Source: Rhodospirillaceae bacterium (GTDB lineage Bacteria; Pseudomonadota; Alphaproteobacteria; DSM-16000; Inquilinaceae). From it: a stretch of DNA of 64,000 nucleotides. The position numbers were made by a program, and so were the translations under genes. Location of the stretch: contig JACKIH010000003.1 of assembly GCA_020638575.1 (NCBI GenBank), positions 1,035,501-1,099,500 of the forward strand. The letters run 5' to 3'. Shown here in pieces: positions 25,461 to 34,615 of the stretch. The first letter of the stretch is position 1. Each line of letters begins with the position of its first letter. Below the pieces are notes generated by a model, which did not search any database, was not told the origin of the DNA, and worked only from the letters and a program-made list of their open reading frames with translations.

Positions 25461-28400
25461 GTGATACGGTCAGCGACGGCTTCGCTTTTCAGGTGGTCGT
25501 GGGTCCTCGTGCGGTACGTTCGCTTAGCTATCATACTCCTGTCTGCAATCTTGGCGCCTGTTGGCGCGGTGACAGCGCAGTCACCGCAAGTGCGCGAGGC
25601 GCAGGAAATGCTGAATGAGTTGGGCTATTCGCCCGGGCTTGCCGATGGGCTACTTGGCCCGCAGACCAGTTTGGCAGTGCAAAGGTTCCAGCGCGACGTC
25701 GGCCTGCCTGTCACTGGCATCGTCGATGCCGCAATACTTGATGCGCTGAGGGACAGCGCCGCCTCGAACGAAGTGCAGGCGGGAGCACCAGAACGACCAG
25801 AAGAACGCCCGATACCGCAGCTGGATGCTGTCGACCAGCCCGCGGAGTCTACGCGACAGAGCACACCGGACCTTACTGGGCTGACGGATGCGCCGCCGAT
25901 CAGGACAGCGACGCCGGTACAGATGCCATCGGCATTGGAGCGACAGGCAGAAGATTCGCTGTTTCCCACGTTGGTCGCGGCATTCGGAATTGGCGGGGTG
26001 ATCGCGTTTCTGGTCTGGCACCGCCGGAAAGCTCGCAAATCGAGCCCTTGGCGCACTTCATCTGGCCGCACTGAACGCAGCGCGCCTCCGGTCGAACGGC
26101 GAACATCGCAAGGGCAGATTTGGCCGACGCCAGCCGCAAAGCCGGCAGGACCGCCGGTCATACCCCTTGTCCCGGAGAAAGCCATCACGGCACGCCCCAG
26201 GGCACCCGTTCCACCCGCTGCCCCGCCGCCTCCTGCAGCCGCCGCGCGGACCCTGGAAACGCTGGATCCGGATGATGTGGTCGATCTGAAGATCTCCGTT
26301 CAGGTGACTGGAGGACGCCCCCCTCCACTGCCGATCCCGCCCCGCCCTCACAAGCCGACCGACGGCTGCTGGGTGCCGGCAGAAGGCCGCGCCGAGGTGG
26401 CGGGGCACCGGATCGGGGGCATGGTCTATGTCGGCACCAGCCTCTATGGCCTGACACGCGATGGGTTTGCCCGCACGCCGGAAAACTGCCTCATCAACCC
26501 GATGCTGCCGGTGGCGAAGACGCAACCGGACCGTACCGGCGCATCGATGCCCTATTGGCCTTCCTACTCCTCCATTGAGCCGCCGGCCCGCCTCGCCTAC
26601 CTGCAGTGGCTCGCTGGCGGTCGTCAGGGAGCGGACATCGGCATCGGCTACGTCTTCCTGTTCTTCTATGGGCTTGAGCGCCGCGTCCTGGTGGACGGAT
26701 GCGGCGCCGGGGAACTGGCACGAATCGCCGATGAAGTTCGGAGGCTCCGGCGCGCCTACGGAGAGAACCGGTCGTTCGAGCGTTATTCCGCAGAACTGCT
26801 GGACGCCATCGCCGTCTTGGGTGACCAGTCCGACCTGGGAAGACTGAGCTATGGTGGGCCGGCCCGCGATCTGCCCTTGGCAACCCGCGTCGCCCTGGGT
26901 CGCAAGATCAAGGAAGGCCAACCCCTTGACGCAGATTCCATGCTGGCCTGGTGGTGGCACCACCCCGAAACACGGCTGCGGACACCGGCGGTCCGCGCCT
27001 TTTCCGAGTTTCGCCAGCTCTTCTTGCTGCGCTTTGCCGAACGCTATCCCAATGGCTTGAAAGTGCGCGGGCCGAAGCAGCGGCTGAAATACATCTACCG
27101 TGCGGCGAGCGGTAGCTTCGAGGTGGACCTGACCGAACGCCTCGGCAACATCCCCGACATTGCCGCGGTTAGTGCCCCGGTGGGTGCGGTCACCGCCATC
27201 GCCGAACCCTGCATGGAGGACCTGGCCGGCTTCAGCCGATTCCTCGGCCGCAAGCCCGACGGGCGCGGCAAGCTCGAAGCCTACGCCCTGCTCCCGCCCG
27301 AACTGGCGAGCCGCCTGCCCAACCAGGAACTGGACGCGCTGAAGGGATGGGCAGAAGACAAGATCAGATCGAGCAGCGGGCTTGTGCCGGTCCTCGATGT
27401 TCTTGGGCGCCTGGAAGGTCAACCGCCCGACAAGGTCACGCGCAAGGCCCTGACCACTGCGGCGGATGCCCTCGCATGCCAGGGGGTGGGGCTTGCTCCC
27501 GATCCGCGGTTCGCACTCAGAACGCCCAAGGCGGGTGAAGCCGCCATCCTGTTCCGGCTGCCGCAGGGGATCACCACCGTCGACCAAGCTTCCCCTGGAT
27601 ATTCGGGGGCGTTGATCTCGGTGATGCTGGGCGCGTACGTCGCCCATGCCGATGGCGAAGTGGCCGATGAGGAGCGGCGCGATCTGGAAAGCTGGATCGA
27701 CCGGGTAGACGGCTTACCGCCGGCGGAGGTGGCGCGGCTGCGGGCAAATCTGAGCTGGGCCCTGGCGGTGCCGCCGAGCTTCACGGACCTGCGCAAGCAC
27801 TTCAAGGATCTGCCGGAAGACGCACGGCAGACGCTGGCCAAGCTGGCCGTGGCGATCGCCGCCAGCGATGGCCGGATCGATCCGGGAGAGGTGAACGCCC
27901 TCACCAAACTTTACCGGACCCTCGACCTGGAGGAATCTGCGGTGTTCGCCGACCTGCATGCCGCGGTGGGGCAGGCGCCGCCGGCACCGGTGACCAGGCA
28001 GCCTGCCCGACTTGGCAACGATCGCCCTGCTGCGCCCCGTCGGCCCGCCGCTCAGGACGGCACTGTATCTCTGGACGCGGACCAGGTGGCCCGGATCCGC
28101 CGCGACACCGAGAAGGTGTCACGCATCCTCCACGAAGTCTTCCGCCAGGAAGAGCCGGACAACGAGCCGCCGATCGAGGAGGAGCCGGCGCTGTCCCAGT
28201 ACCAGCAGGCATTCGCCGGCCTCGACGCGGAACATCGTCCCCTGGCCGACGAATTGGCCTCCCGGACCACATGGACCCAGGCGGAATTCGCGAAGCTTGC
28301 GGCGCGCTACGGCCTGATGCCCGGCGGCGCGCTCGAAACGTTGAACGAATGGGCCTTCGGCCGGTGGGACGAGCCACTGCTGGAGGAGGACGGCGACCTG

Positions 28401-28472
28401 ACGATGAACCCGATCGTACTTCAGGAACTGACGAGCAGCTTAGGGCAGGGAGAACACCATGGCACAGCCTGA
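25461..28472 (+). CDS. Signal peptide/peptidoglycan-binding/transmembrane TerB protein
   Basis: A 1003-residue multidomain protein. Residues 1-40 form a signal peptide-like N-terminus (LAIILLSAILAPVGAVTAQ). Residues 41-97 are a peptidoglycan-binding type 1 domain (VREAQEMLNELGY, DGLLGPQTSLAVQRFQ). A Pro-rich linker leads to a transmembrane helix at 167-186 followed by a basic stop-transfer stretch. The cytoplasmic part has TerB_N (LAYLQWLAGGRQGADIGIGYV, near 379), central TerB (AYVAHADGEVADEE and a second IAASDGRIDPGEV repeat, 714-824; acidic metal-binding-like loops) and TerB_C near the end. The layout predicts periplasmic wall binding and cytoplasmic TerB. The GTG start gives the full signal; later GTG codons are possible. 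It overlaps brxD by 14 bases, so the two are coupled. The precise role is unknown. Confidence 0.85.
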   Translation: MIRSATASLFRWSWVLVRYVRLAIILLSAILAPVGAVTAQSPQVREAQEMLNELGYSPGLADGLLGPQTSLAVQRFQRDVGLPVTGIVDAAILDALRDSAASNEVQAGAPERPEERPIPQLDAVDQPAESTRQSTPDLTGLTDAPPIRTATPVQMPSALERQAEDSLFPTLVAAFGIGGVIAFLVWHRRKARKSSPWRTSSGRTERSAPPVERRTSQGQIWPTPAAKPAGPPVIPLVPEKAITARPRAPVPPAAPPPPAAAARTLETLDPDDVVDLKISVQVTGGRPPPLPIPPRPHKPTDGCWVPAEGRAEVAGHRIGGMVYVGTSLYGLTRDGFARTPENCLINPMLPVAKTQPDRTGASMPYWPSYSSIEPPARLAYLQWLAGGRQGADIGIGYVFLFFYGLERRVLVDGCGAGELARIADEVRRLRRAYGENRSFERYSAELLDAIAVLGDQSDLGRLSYGGPARDLPLATRVALGRKIKEGQPLDADSMLAWWWHHPETRLRTPAVRAFSEFRQLFLLRFAERYPNGLKVRGPKQRLKYIYRAASGSFEVDLTERLGNIPDIAAVSAPVGAVTAIAEPCMEDLAGFSRFLGRKPDGRGKLEAYALLPPELASRLPNQELDALKGWAEDKIRSSSGLVPVLDVLGRLEGQPPDKVTRKALTTAADALACQGVGLAPDPRFALRTPKAGEAAILFRLPQGITTVDQASPGYSGALISVMLGAYVAHADGEVADEERRDLESWIDRVDGLPPAEVARLRANLSWALAVPPSFTDLRKHFKDLPEDARQTLAKLAVAIAASDGRIDPGEVNALTKLYRTLDLEESAVFADLHAAVGQAPPAPVTRQPARLGNDRPAAPRRPAAQDGTVSLDADQVARIRRDTEKVSRILHEVFRQEEPDNEPPIEEEPALSQYQQAFAGLDAEHRPLADELASRTTWTQAEFAKLAARYGLMPGGALETLNEWAFGRWDEPLLEEDGDLTMNPIVLQELTSSLGQGEHHGTA

Positions 28473-29793
28473 AGGCACGCGGCCCAAGATCAAGCGCAAG
28501 GAACGGGACGTCATCCTTCAGGCACTGCGTGCCGGCGTGGTGCCGCGCCTTGGCCTCCAGCATATCCAAGTCGGGCGTGCCCGCGAGATCGTTGAGATGG
28601 TCAAGGATGTCGAGCGCGTCGCCGACGACGGGTCGACGGTGCGCTTCGTCATCGGCGAATACGGATCGGGCAAGACGTTCTTCCTCAACCTGGTCCGCTT
28701 GATCGCCCTGGAGAAGGGACTGGTCGTGCTCTCGGCCGATCTCGCGCCCGATCGGCGGCTGCACGCCACTGGCGGGCAGGCCCGGTCGCTGTGTGCCGAG
28801 CTGACTCGCAACACCGCCACGCGGACGGCCCCCGAAGGCGGCGCCCTGACCAGTGTCGTGGAACGCTTCGTGGCCCAGTCGATGAAGGAAGCGGAGGATG
28901 GCGACGTGTCCTCCGTCATCCGCCGCAAGCTGGCGCATTTGGAAGACCTTGTCGGTGGGTATGAGTTCGCCACCGTCGTTGCCCGTTACTGGGAGGGGCA
29001 CGATAGCGGCAACGAAGAGCTTAAATCGGCAGCGCTGCGGTGGCTGCGCGCGGAATTCGCCACCCGGACGGATGCCCGGGCGGCGCTGGGCGTCCGCACC
29101 TTCGTCGATGACGCGTCGGTCTATGACCACCTGAAGCTGCTTGCCGCTTTCGTGCGTGAAGCCGGCTACCGTGGATTGCTGATCTGCCTCGACGAGATGG
29201 TCAACCTCTACAAGCTAGCCAACAGCCAGGCACGCAGCGCCAACTACGAGCAGATCTTGCGTATGGTCAACGACGTACTCCAAGGATCAGCCTCAAATAT
29301 CGGCTTCCTGCTTGGTGGCACGCCGGAGTTCTTGTTCGATACGCGGCGCGGCCTCTACAGCTACGAGGCTCTAAAATCGCGCCTCGCCCAGAACACCTTT
29401 GCGCGAGATGGGCTGGTCGATCTTTCGGGGCCCGTGCTGCAATTGCAGAGTCTGACGCAGGAAGACCTGTTCGTGCTTCTGGGCAATCTCCGACGCGTCT
29501 ACCTGGCGGGACTGGAGGGCGCGGACGGGATGATGCCCGATGCCATGCTGCAGGCTTTCATGGTGCACTGCTCCAAGCGCATCGGCGACGCCTATTTCCG
29601 CACGCCCCGCACCACCGTTACGGCGTTCGTCAATCTGCTCTCGGTGCTGGAACAGAACCCGGGAACCCACTGGCAGACCGCGCTGGACACGGTCGAGGTC
29701 GCACCCGACCTGGTCGAAGACAGCGGCATGCTGCAGGGCGAGCCGGGCTCGGGGGATGACGATGACGAACTCGTCGGCTTCCGGCTTTCCTGA
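28459..29793 (+). CDS. brxD: BREX-type ATPase BrxD (DUF2791)
   Basis: A 444-residue P-loop ATPase with Walker A GEYGSGKTFFLN at about 66-77 and Walker B LLICLDEMVNLYKL near 240, followed by GGTPEFLFDTRRGLYSYEAL. This matches the BrxD/DUF2791 family of Type 2 and related BREX defence systems. Its ATG (ribosome site GGGAGA) lies inside the end of the TerB gene, and its end overlaps the helicase gene by about 38 bases. BrxD usually occurs with BrxHI, as here, but normally also with pglX, pglZ, pglY and pglW; none of these is in the window. Its molecular role is not established. Confidence 0.85.
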   Translation: MAQPEGTRPKIKRKERDVILQALRAGVVPRLGLQHIQVGRAREIVEMVKDVERVADDGSTVRFVIGEYGSGKTFFLNLVRLIALEKGLVVLSADLAPDRRLHATGGQARSLCAELTRNTATRTAPEGGALTSVVERFVAQSMKEAEDGDVSSVIRRKLAHLEDLVGGYEFATVVARYWEGHDSGNEELKSAALRWLRAEFATRTDARAALGVRTFVDDASVYDHLKLLAAFVREAGYRGLLICLDEMVNLYKLANSQARSANYEQILRMVNDVLQGSASNIGFLLGGTPEFLFDTRRGLYSYEALKSRLAQNTFARDGLVDLSGPVLQLQSLTQEDLFVLLGNLRRVYLAGLEGADGMMPDAMLQAFMVHCSKRIGDAYFRTPRTTVTAFVNLLSVLEQNPGTHWQTALDTVEVAPDLVEDSGMLQGEPGSGDDDDELVGFRLS

Positions 29794-32074
29794 AAGCGGC
29801 ACCGCGTCGGCCACACCCTCCAGCTTTGGGCTCCTGGAAGAACCGGTCCAGCATTGGATCTGGGACAAGGGGTGGACGGAGCTGCGGGGCGTCCAAGAAC
29901 GCGCGATCCCGTCGCTGGCGACGACCGACGCCGATGTGGTGATTGCCGCCGCGACGGCCGGGGGCAAGACCGAGGCGGCGTTCCTGCCGCTCATCTCGCG
30001 CCTTCTCGCGCAGCCGATTTCGGCACCCGGGTTCAAGCTGGTCTATGTCAGCCCTTTGAAGGCGCTCATCAACGATCAGTTCCGGCGACTGGACGACCTG
30101 TGCGAGAAGATGGCCATTCCGGTCCATCGCTGGCACGGCGATGTGTCGATGGCCCAGAAGGCGAAGGCGCGCAAAGCGCCGGACGGCATTCTGCTGATCA
30201 CCCCGGAATCCTTAGAAGCACTCTTCGTCCGCCGCGGTCTCGAACTGCCTGGGCTGTTCCAGCCGCTGCAGGCGATTGTGATCGACGAACTGCATGCGTT
30301 TCTGGGGCCGGAACGGGGCGTGCAGCTCAGTTCGCTCATGGTCCGGCTCGAAGCCCTCATGGGCCGGCGCGTCCGCCGCGTCGGGCTATCCGCCACCCTG
30401 GGCGACATGTCCTTGGCCTGCGCCTATCTGCGGCGCGAGAACCCGGCAGCCGTAGTGACCATCGTCGACCCCGGCGGTCACAGCGAACAGAAGGGGCAAC
30501 TCAAGGCCTATGCGTCGAAGCCCATGAGGGTTGGCAACGGCGGCAAGACGGCGCCGCCCGCCGAACCGCCGCAAGGCACCGGCCAGGACACGGTGGGAAG
30601 CAATGACGCCACGGGCGGTACGGCTCAGCGCATCGGCCAGCACCTGTTCAAGTATTTGCGCGGCACGTCGAACCTGGTGTTCGCCGGGTCTCGGCAGAAT
30701 GTGGAAGTGTTCGCGGACCTCCTGCTGGGGTTGTCCGAGGCGCAGCGTGTGCCCAATGAGTTCCTCCCCCACCACGCCAATCTGTCCCGCCAGCACCGGG
30801 AGCTGCTGGAGCAGCGGCTGAAGGAAGGCCGCGAGCCGACGACGGCCGTCTGCACTTCTACCCTGGAACTGGGGATCGATATCGGCGAGGTGGAGTCGGT
30901 CGCCCAAATCGGACCTCCCCGCTCCGTGGCCTCGCTACGCCAGCGATTGGGCCGCTCGGGCCGCCGGGCCGGTAAGCCAGCGATCCTGCGGTGCTACGTC
31001 ACGCAGGAGGAGTTGGACACACAATCGGCGACCGGAGAGCGCTTGCGCCTCAATCTGGTGCAGGCCATCGCCGTGATCGAGCTGCTGATTGCCGGCTGGT
31101 GCGAACCGCCGCCGGCCCGCGCGCTACACCTCTCAACGTTGGTCCACCAGATCTTGTCGGTCATCGCCCAGCATGGCGGCGCCTATGCGCGGGAGATCTA
31201 CGGGCTGCTGTGTCGACAGGGACCCTTTGCCGATGTCGACGCAGCACTGTTCGGCGATGTCTTGCGATGCATGGGCGGGGGGGAGCCACGACTGATCGAG
31301 CAATCGCCCGAGGGGCTCTTGCTGCTGGGCGAAGCGGGCGAGCGGATCGTCGAACATTATTCCTTCTATGCCGTGTTCAAGACGTCCGAAGAATTTCGCA
31401 TCGAAACGGCGGGCAAAGTCCTGGGGACCCTGCCGGTCGAATCCCTGCTGACGGTCGGTGCCACCATCATCTTTGCTGGCCGCCGCTGGCAGGTGGAAGC
31501 GATCCACGACCGCGAGAAGGTGATCGAAGTGAAGCCGGACCCGAGGGGTATCGCCCCAAGGTTCATGGGCGGCGATGCGGAACCGCTGCACGATCGGGTT
31601 GCCGGGAAGATGCAGGAGGTCCTGGCCGGGACGGAGGTCCCCGGATATCTGGACCGCACGGCGCGGACCCTGCTGGAAGAGGGGCGCGGCTGGTTCCAGC
31701 ACCACCGGCTGGATCGGTGCCGCATCTTCTCGCAGGACGCGGGATCGGCGACCGTCTTCTTATGGCAGGGAACGGCCGCGGTTGAGACGCTGATGCTGGC
31801 GATGCGCGCATCGGGTCTCGAAGCCAACATCAATCCCTACGCCCCCGTGGCCATCGACTGCGCCAATTCGACGGCCGATGTCATGGCGCGATTGAGGGAG
31901 CTGGCGGGCAAGCCGGCACCCGACGGTGTCTGGCTGGCCAGGCATGCAGCCCCTCTGCAGACGGAGAAATACCACCCCTATTTGTCAGACGACCTGCTGG
32001 CACGCGATGCAGCCTCCTCAAGGATCGTCGCAGGACGGGTTCCGGACCTGGCCAATCTTGCCCTGCAGGTTTGA
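29756..32074 (+). CDS. brxHI: BrxHI-type DEAD/DEAH (Lhr-like) helicase
   Basis: A 772-residue SF2 helicase. The N-terminal RecA domain has the Q-motif region (WTELRGVQERAIP), Walker A ATAGGKTEA near residue 67, YVSPLKALINDQ and the Walker B DELH box (VIDELHAFLG, near 177), then VGLSATLGDM. The second domain has CTSTLELGIDIGEV and motif VI RLGRSGRRAGKP. A C-terminal Lhr-like region follows. The pairing with brxD points to the BREX helicase BrxHI. The start is ATG 29756 or 29762, inside the end of brxD; no distinct ribosome site, consistent with coupling. It ends the operon. Its target is unknown; unwinding or translocating on invading DNA or RNA is inferred. Confidence 0.82.
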   Translation: MTMTNSSASGFPESGTASATPSSFGLLEEPVQHWIWDKGWTELRGVQERAIPSLATTDADVVIAAATAGGKTEAAFLPLISRLLAQPISAPGFKLVYVSPLKALINDQFRRLDDLCEKMAIPVHRWHGDVSMAQKAKARKAPDGILLITPESLEALFVRRGLELPGLFQPLQAIVIDELHAFLGPERGVQLSSLMVRLEALMGRRVRRVGLSATLGDMSLACAYLRRENPAAVVTIVDPGGHSEQKGQLKAYASKPMRVGNGGKTAPPAEPPQGTGQDTVGSNDATGGTAQRIGQHLFKYLRGTSNLVFAGSRQNVEVFADLLLGLSEAQRVPNEFLPHHANLSRQHRELLEQRLKEGREPTTAVCTSTLELGIDIGEVESVAQIGPPRSVASLRQRLGRSGRRAGKPAILRCYVTQEELDTQSATGERLRLNLVQAIAVIELLIAGWCEPPPARALHLSTLVHQILSVIAQHGGAYAREIYGLLCRQGPFADVDAALFGDVLRCMGGGEPRLIEQSPEGLLLLGEAGERIVEHYSFYAVFKTSEEFRIETAGKVLGTLPVESLLTVGATIIFAGRRWQVEAIHDREKVIEVKPDPRGIAPRFMGGDAEPLHDRVAGKMQEVLAGTEVPGYLDRTARTLLEEGRGWFQHHRLDRCRIFSQDAGSATVFLWQGTAAVETLMLAMRASGLEANINPYAPVAIDCANSTADVMARLRELAGKPAPDGVWLARHAAPLQTEKYHPYLSDDLLARDAASSRIVAGRVPDLANLALQV

Positions 32075-32126
32075 CCTGGAGTCACACTAGTAGTCATTTC
32101 ACGGCAGTCTCAACCCGCGCCCTTTC

Positions 32127-32182
32127 CTGTGTTCTGCCTGGAGACATGGGTGGCCGATCGGACCTAAGACATGGGTGTCGCC
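32127..32182. mobile_element. Probable insertion-sequence end remnant
   Basis: Two near-identical units, CCTGGAGACATGGGTGGC and CTAAGACATGGGTGTC, lie close together. Paired AGACATGGGT units of this kind are, from memory, typical of the termini of some IS481-type elements. No transposase gene is nearby, so this would be a decayed end. It lies in the 253-base gap just outside the last defence gene, which otherwise holds nothing I recognise. Confidence 0.4.
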
Positions 32183-32327
32183 GCCTGGTGCGATGGGCCC
32201 AATCCGTCCGCAACGGTGTCCGTTGCCGGCGCGGTCTCCCCGGCCGCCTTGGATCGGTGCAGATCCTGGCGCATTGCACGACGCCGGGCCTCCCCCCGCG
32301 CGGGCGATCTCCCTATACTCTGCGCCC

Positions 32328-33743
32328 ATGCGCCGCTACCGCCACACCAAGATCCTGGCAACACTGGGCCCCGCCTCGTCCAGCCGGGAGCAGATCGCCG
32401 CCCTGTTCGATGCCGGGGCCGACGTCTTCCGCATGAATTTCAGCCATGGCGACCACGCCAGCCACCGCGCCGTCTACGAGGCGATCCGCGCGGTGGAGGA
32501 GGACACCGGCCGGCCCATCGGCGTCCTGGCCGACCTGCAGGGCCCCAAACTCCGGCTGGGCACCTTTGCCAAGGGCCGCATCCACCTGGCAGCCGGCGAT
32601 CCCTTTCGCCTCGATCTCACCGACCAGCCGGGCAACGAGCGGCGGGCGCCCTTGCCCCACGCGGAGATCTTCGAAGCACTGGTCCACGGGGCGGAGCTGC
32701 TGCTGGACGACGGCCGGGTGCGGCTGCGCGTGGAAAGCTGCGGACGGGGCTATGCCGATACCCGCGTGGTCGCCGGCGGCTGGCTGTCGGACCGCAAGGG
32801 CGTCAACCTGCCCAATGTGCGCCTGCCCATCTCCGCCTTGACCGAGAAGGACCGCGAGGACCTGAGCTTCGCGCTCGACCTCGGCGTCGACTGGGTGGCG
32901 CTGTCGTTCGTGCAGCGGCCGGAAGACCTGATCGAGGCGCGCGAGCTCACCCAGCGCAGGGTCGGCCTGATGGCCAAACTGGAGAAGCCATCCGCCATCG
33001 AGCAGCTCGAAGCCGTGGTGATGCAGGCCGACGCAGTCATGGTGGCACGCGGCGACCTCGGCGTGGAGATGCAGCCCGAAGACGTGCCGGTGCTGCAAAG
33101 CCAGATCGTCGATATCTGCCGCGGCGCCGGCAAGCCGGTGGTGGTGGCGACCCAGATGCTGGACAGCATGGTGTCGGCACCGACGCCGACGCGGGCCGAA
33201 GCCTCCGATGTGGCGACGGCCGTCTACCAGGGGGCCGACGCCGTCATGCTGTCGGCGGAAAGTGCGGTCGGCGAGTACCCGGTGGAGGCCGTGGCGATGA
33301 TGGACCGCATCATCAAGCGGGTGCAGCGCGACCCCAAATACCGCAACGTCATCGATGCCTACACGCCGCCGCCGCGCGCGATGGAGGCCGACGCCGTGAC
33401 GACCGGTGCCCGGCAGATGGCCGAGACGCTGTCGGCCGCACTGATCGTCACCTATTCCAACAGCGGCTCGACGGCCTTCCGGGCGGCGCGGCGCCGCCCG
33501 GCGACGCCGCTGCTGGCCCTGACGCCAAGCGTTCGCACGGCACGGCGGCTGTCCATCGTGTGGGGTGTCGAAGCCCTGGTGGTCGACCATTTCGACAGCT
33601 CCGACGAGATGGCCGCAGCCGCCAGCAGCCGCGCGCTCAGCGAAGGCTACGCCCGCTCCGGCGAGGCCATCGTCATGACGGCAGGCTTCCCGCTCGGCAC
33701 GTCGGGCACCACCAACGGCTTGCGCATCATCCGCGTGCCCTGA
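32328..33743 (+). CDS. pyk: Pyruvate kinase
   Basis: A 471-residue glycolytic enzyme making pyruvate and ATP from phosphoenolpyruvate and ADP. Family motifs are all present: TKILATLGPAS, FRMNFSHG, LADLQGPKLRLG, KDREDL, the catalytic Lys region LMAKLEKPSAIE, VARGDLGVE, TQMLDSM, PTRAEASDVA and MLSAESAVGEYP. The C-terminal allosteric domain follows. The ATG at 32328 begins the canonical N-terminus (MRRYRHTKI). It stands alone, on the plus strand, immediately right of the defence island, and marks the return to housekeeping DNA. Confidence 0.97.
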   Translation: MRRYRHTKILATLGPASSSREQIAALFDAGADVFRMNFSHGDHASHRAVYEAIRAVEEDTGRPIGVLADLQGPKLRLGTFAKGRIHLAAGDPFRLDLTDQPGNERRAPLPHAEIFEALVHGAELLLDDGRVRLRVESCGRGYADTRVVAGGWLSDRKGVNLPNVRLPISALTEKDREDLSFALDLGVDWVALSFVQRPEDLIEARELTQRRVGLMAKLEKPSAIEQLEAVVMQADAVMVARGDLGVEMQPEDVPVLQSQIVDICRGAGKPVVVATQMLDSMVSAPTPTRAEASDVATAVYQGADAVMLSAESAVGEYPVEAVAMMDRIIKRVQRDPKYRNVIDAYTPPPRAMEADAVTTGARQMAETLSAALIVTYSNSGSTAFRAARRRPATPLLALTPSVRTARRLSIVWGVEALVVDHFDSSDEMAAAASSRALSEGYARSGEAIVMTAGFPLGTSGTTNGLRIIRVP

Positions 33744-33847
33744 GGTGCCCGCATCCGCTTTGCTGCCTGTTTCTTGGCGTAGCCGCGTGTGATGGACGGC
33801 ACGTCCGCAGGGGACGGCCGGACGTCGCGACGGACGGAGACCACAGG

Positions 33848-34615
33848 GTGCGGGCGCAAGGGATACCAGTTTGCCGCGGCGGCGGCGGAGCCGACGACAG
33901 CGACCCAGGGCGGCGGCGACATCGGCGACAGCCGGCGCAGGGGTGGCTGCCGGCCCGCGCGGTTGCGGCGTGGCGTACCCTGCCCCTGCTCGTCCTGGCG
34001 GTCCTGGCGATCCCCATCGGCGTGGTCGCGCTGCGCTATGTCGAGGCCGATCCGGGCCTGTTGCCGGCCGGCCTGCGGGTGAACTTCCTCGCCCACCCCA
34101 TCGCCTTCGTTGCCCACACCACCGCCGGCGGTCTGGCCCTGCTGCTGACCCCGGTGCAGCTCTCGGCCTGGCTGCGGAGGCGCCACCCCAAGGCGCACCG
34201 CTGGCTCGGCCGCGTCTATGTGGCGGCCTGCACGGTCGCTGGGCTGGCTGGGCTGCGCATCGCCTTCGGCACCGCCTACGGACCGGTGGCGGCGGCCGGG
34301 TTCGCGGCACTGGCACTGGCTTGGCTGGCGACGACCCTGCGCGGCGTGCTGGCGGCGCGGGCCGGCGATTTCCCCCGGCACCGCGCCTGGATGGTGCGCA
34401 GTGCCGCGCTGACCTGCGCCGCGGTGACCTTGCGCCTGGAGCTGATCGTGCTGGTGGACCTCAGGCTGGATTTCAGCCTCGGCTACCCCGCGGTCGCCTG
34501 GCTGAGCTGGTTGCCCAATCTGGCACTGGCCGAAGCCTGGCTCAGGACACGGGCGGCACCTCGCAGGGCTCGCGGTCCGGCGACACCGGCGACCAGACAA
34601 CGGCCAGCGGTATGA
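33848..34615 (+). CDS. DUF2306 membrane protein
   Basis: A protein of about 255 residues with four to six hydrophobic segments, matching the DUF2306 pattern (hydrophobic start WRTLPLLVLAVLAIPIGVV, FLAHPIAFVAHTTAGGLAL, RRRHPKAHRWLGRVYV, FPRHRAWMVRSAAL). The conserved His and Arg residues in HRWLGRVYV and RHRAWMVRS are typical. Function is unknown in the family. The GTG at 33848 is the first in-frame start upstream of the hydrophobic region, but about 35 poorly conserved residues precede it, so the true start may be later. The 3' end overlaps the convergent DUF2147 gene by 74 bases. Confidence 0.7.
   Translation: MRAQGIPVCRGGGGADDSDPGRRRHRRQPAQGWLPARAVAAWRTLPLLVLAVLAIPIGVVALRYVEADPGLLPAGLRVNFLAHPIAFVAHTTAGGLALLLTPVQLSAWLRRRHPKAHRWLGRVYVAACTVAGLAGLRIAFGTAYGPVAAAGFAALALAWLATTLRGVLAARAGDFPRHRAWMVRSAALTCAAVTLRLELIVLVDLRLDFSLGYPAVAWLSWLPNLALAEAWLRTRAAPRRARGPATPATRQRPAV

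Noticed and set aside
26058..27647. A 529-codon minus-strand frame inside the TerB gene
   Set aside because: It is antisense to clear TerB_N and TerB motifs.
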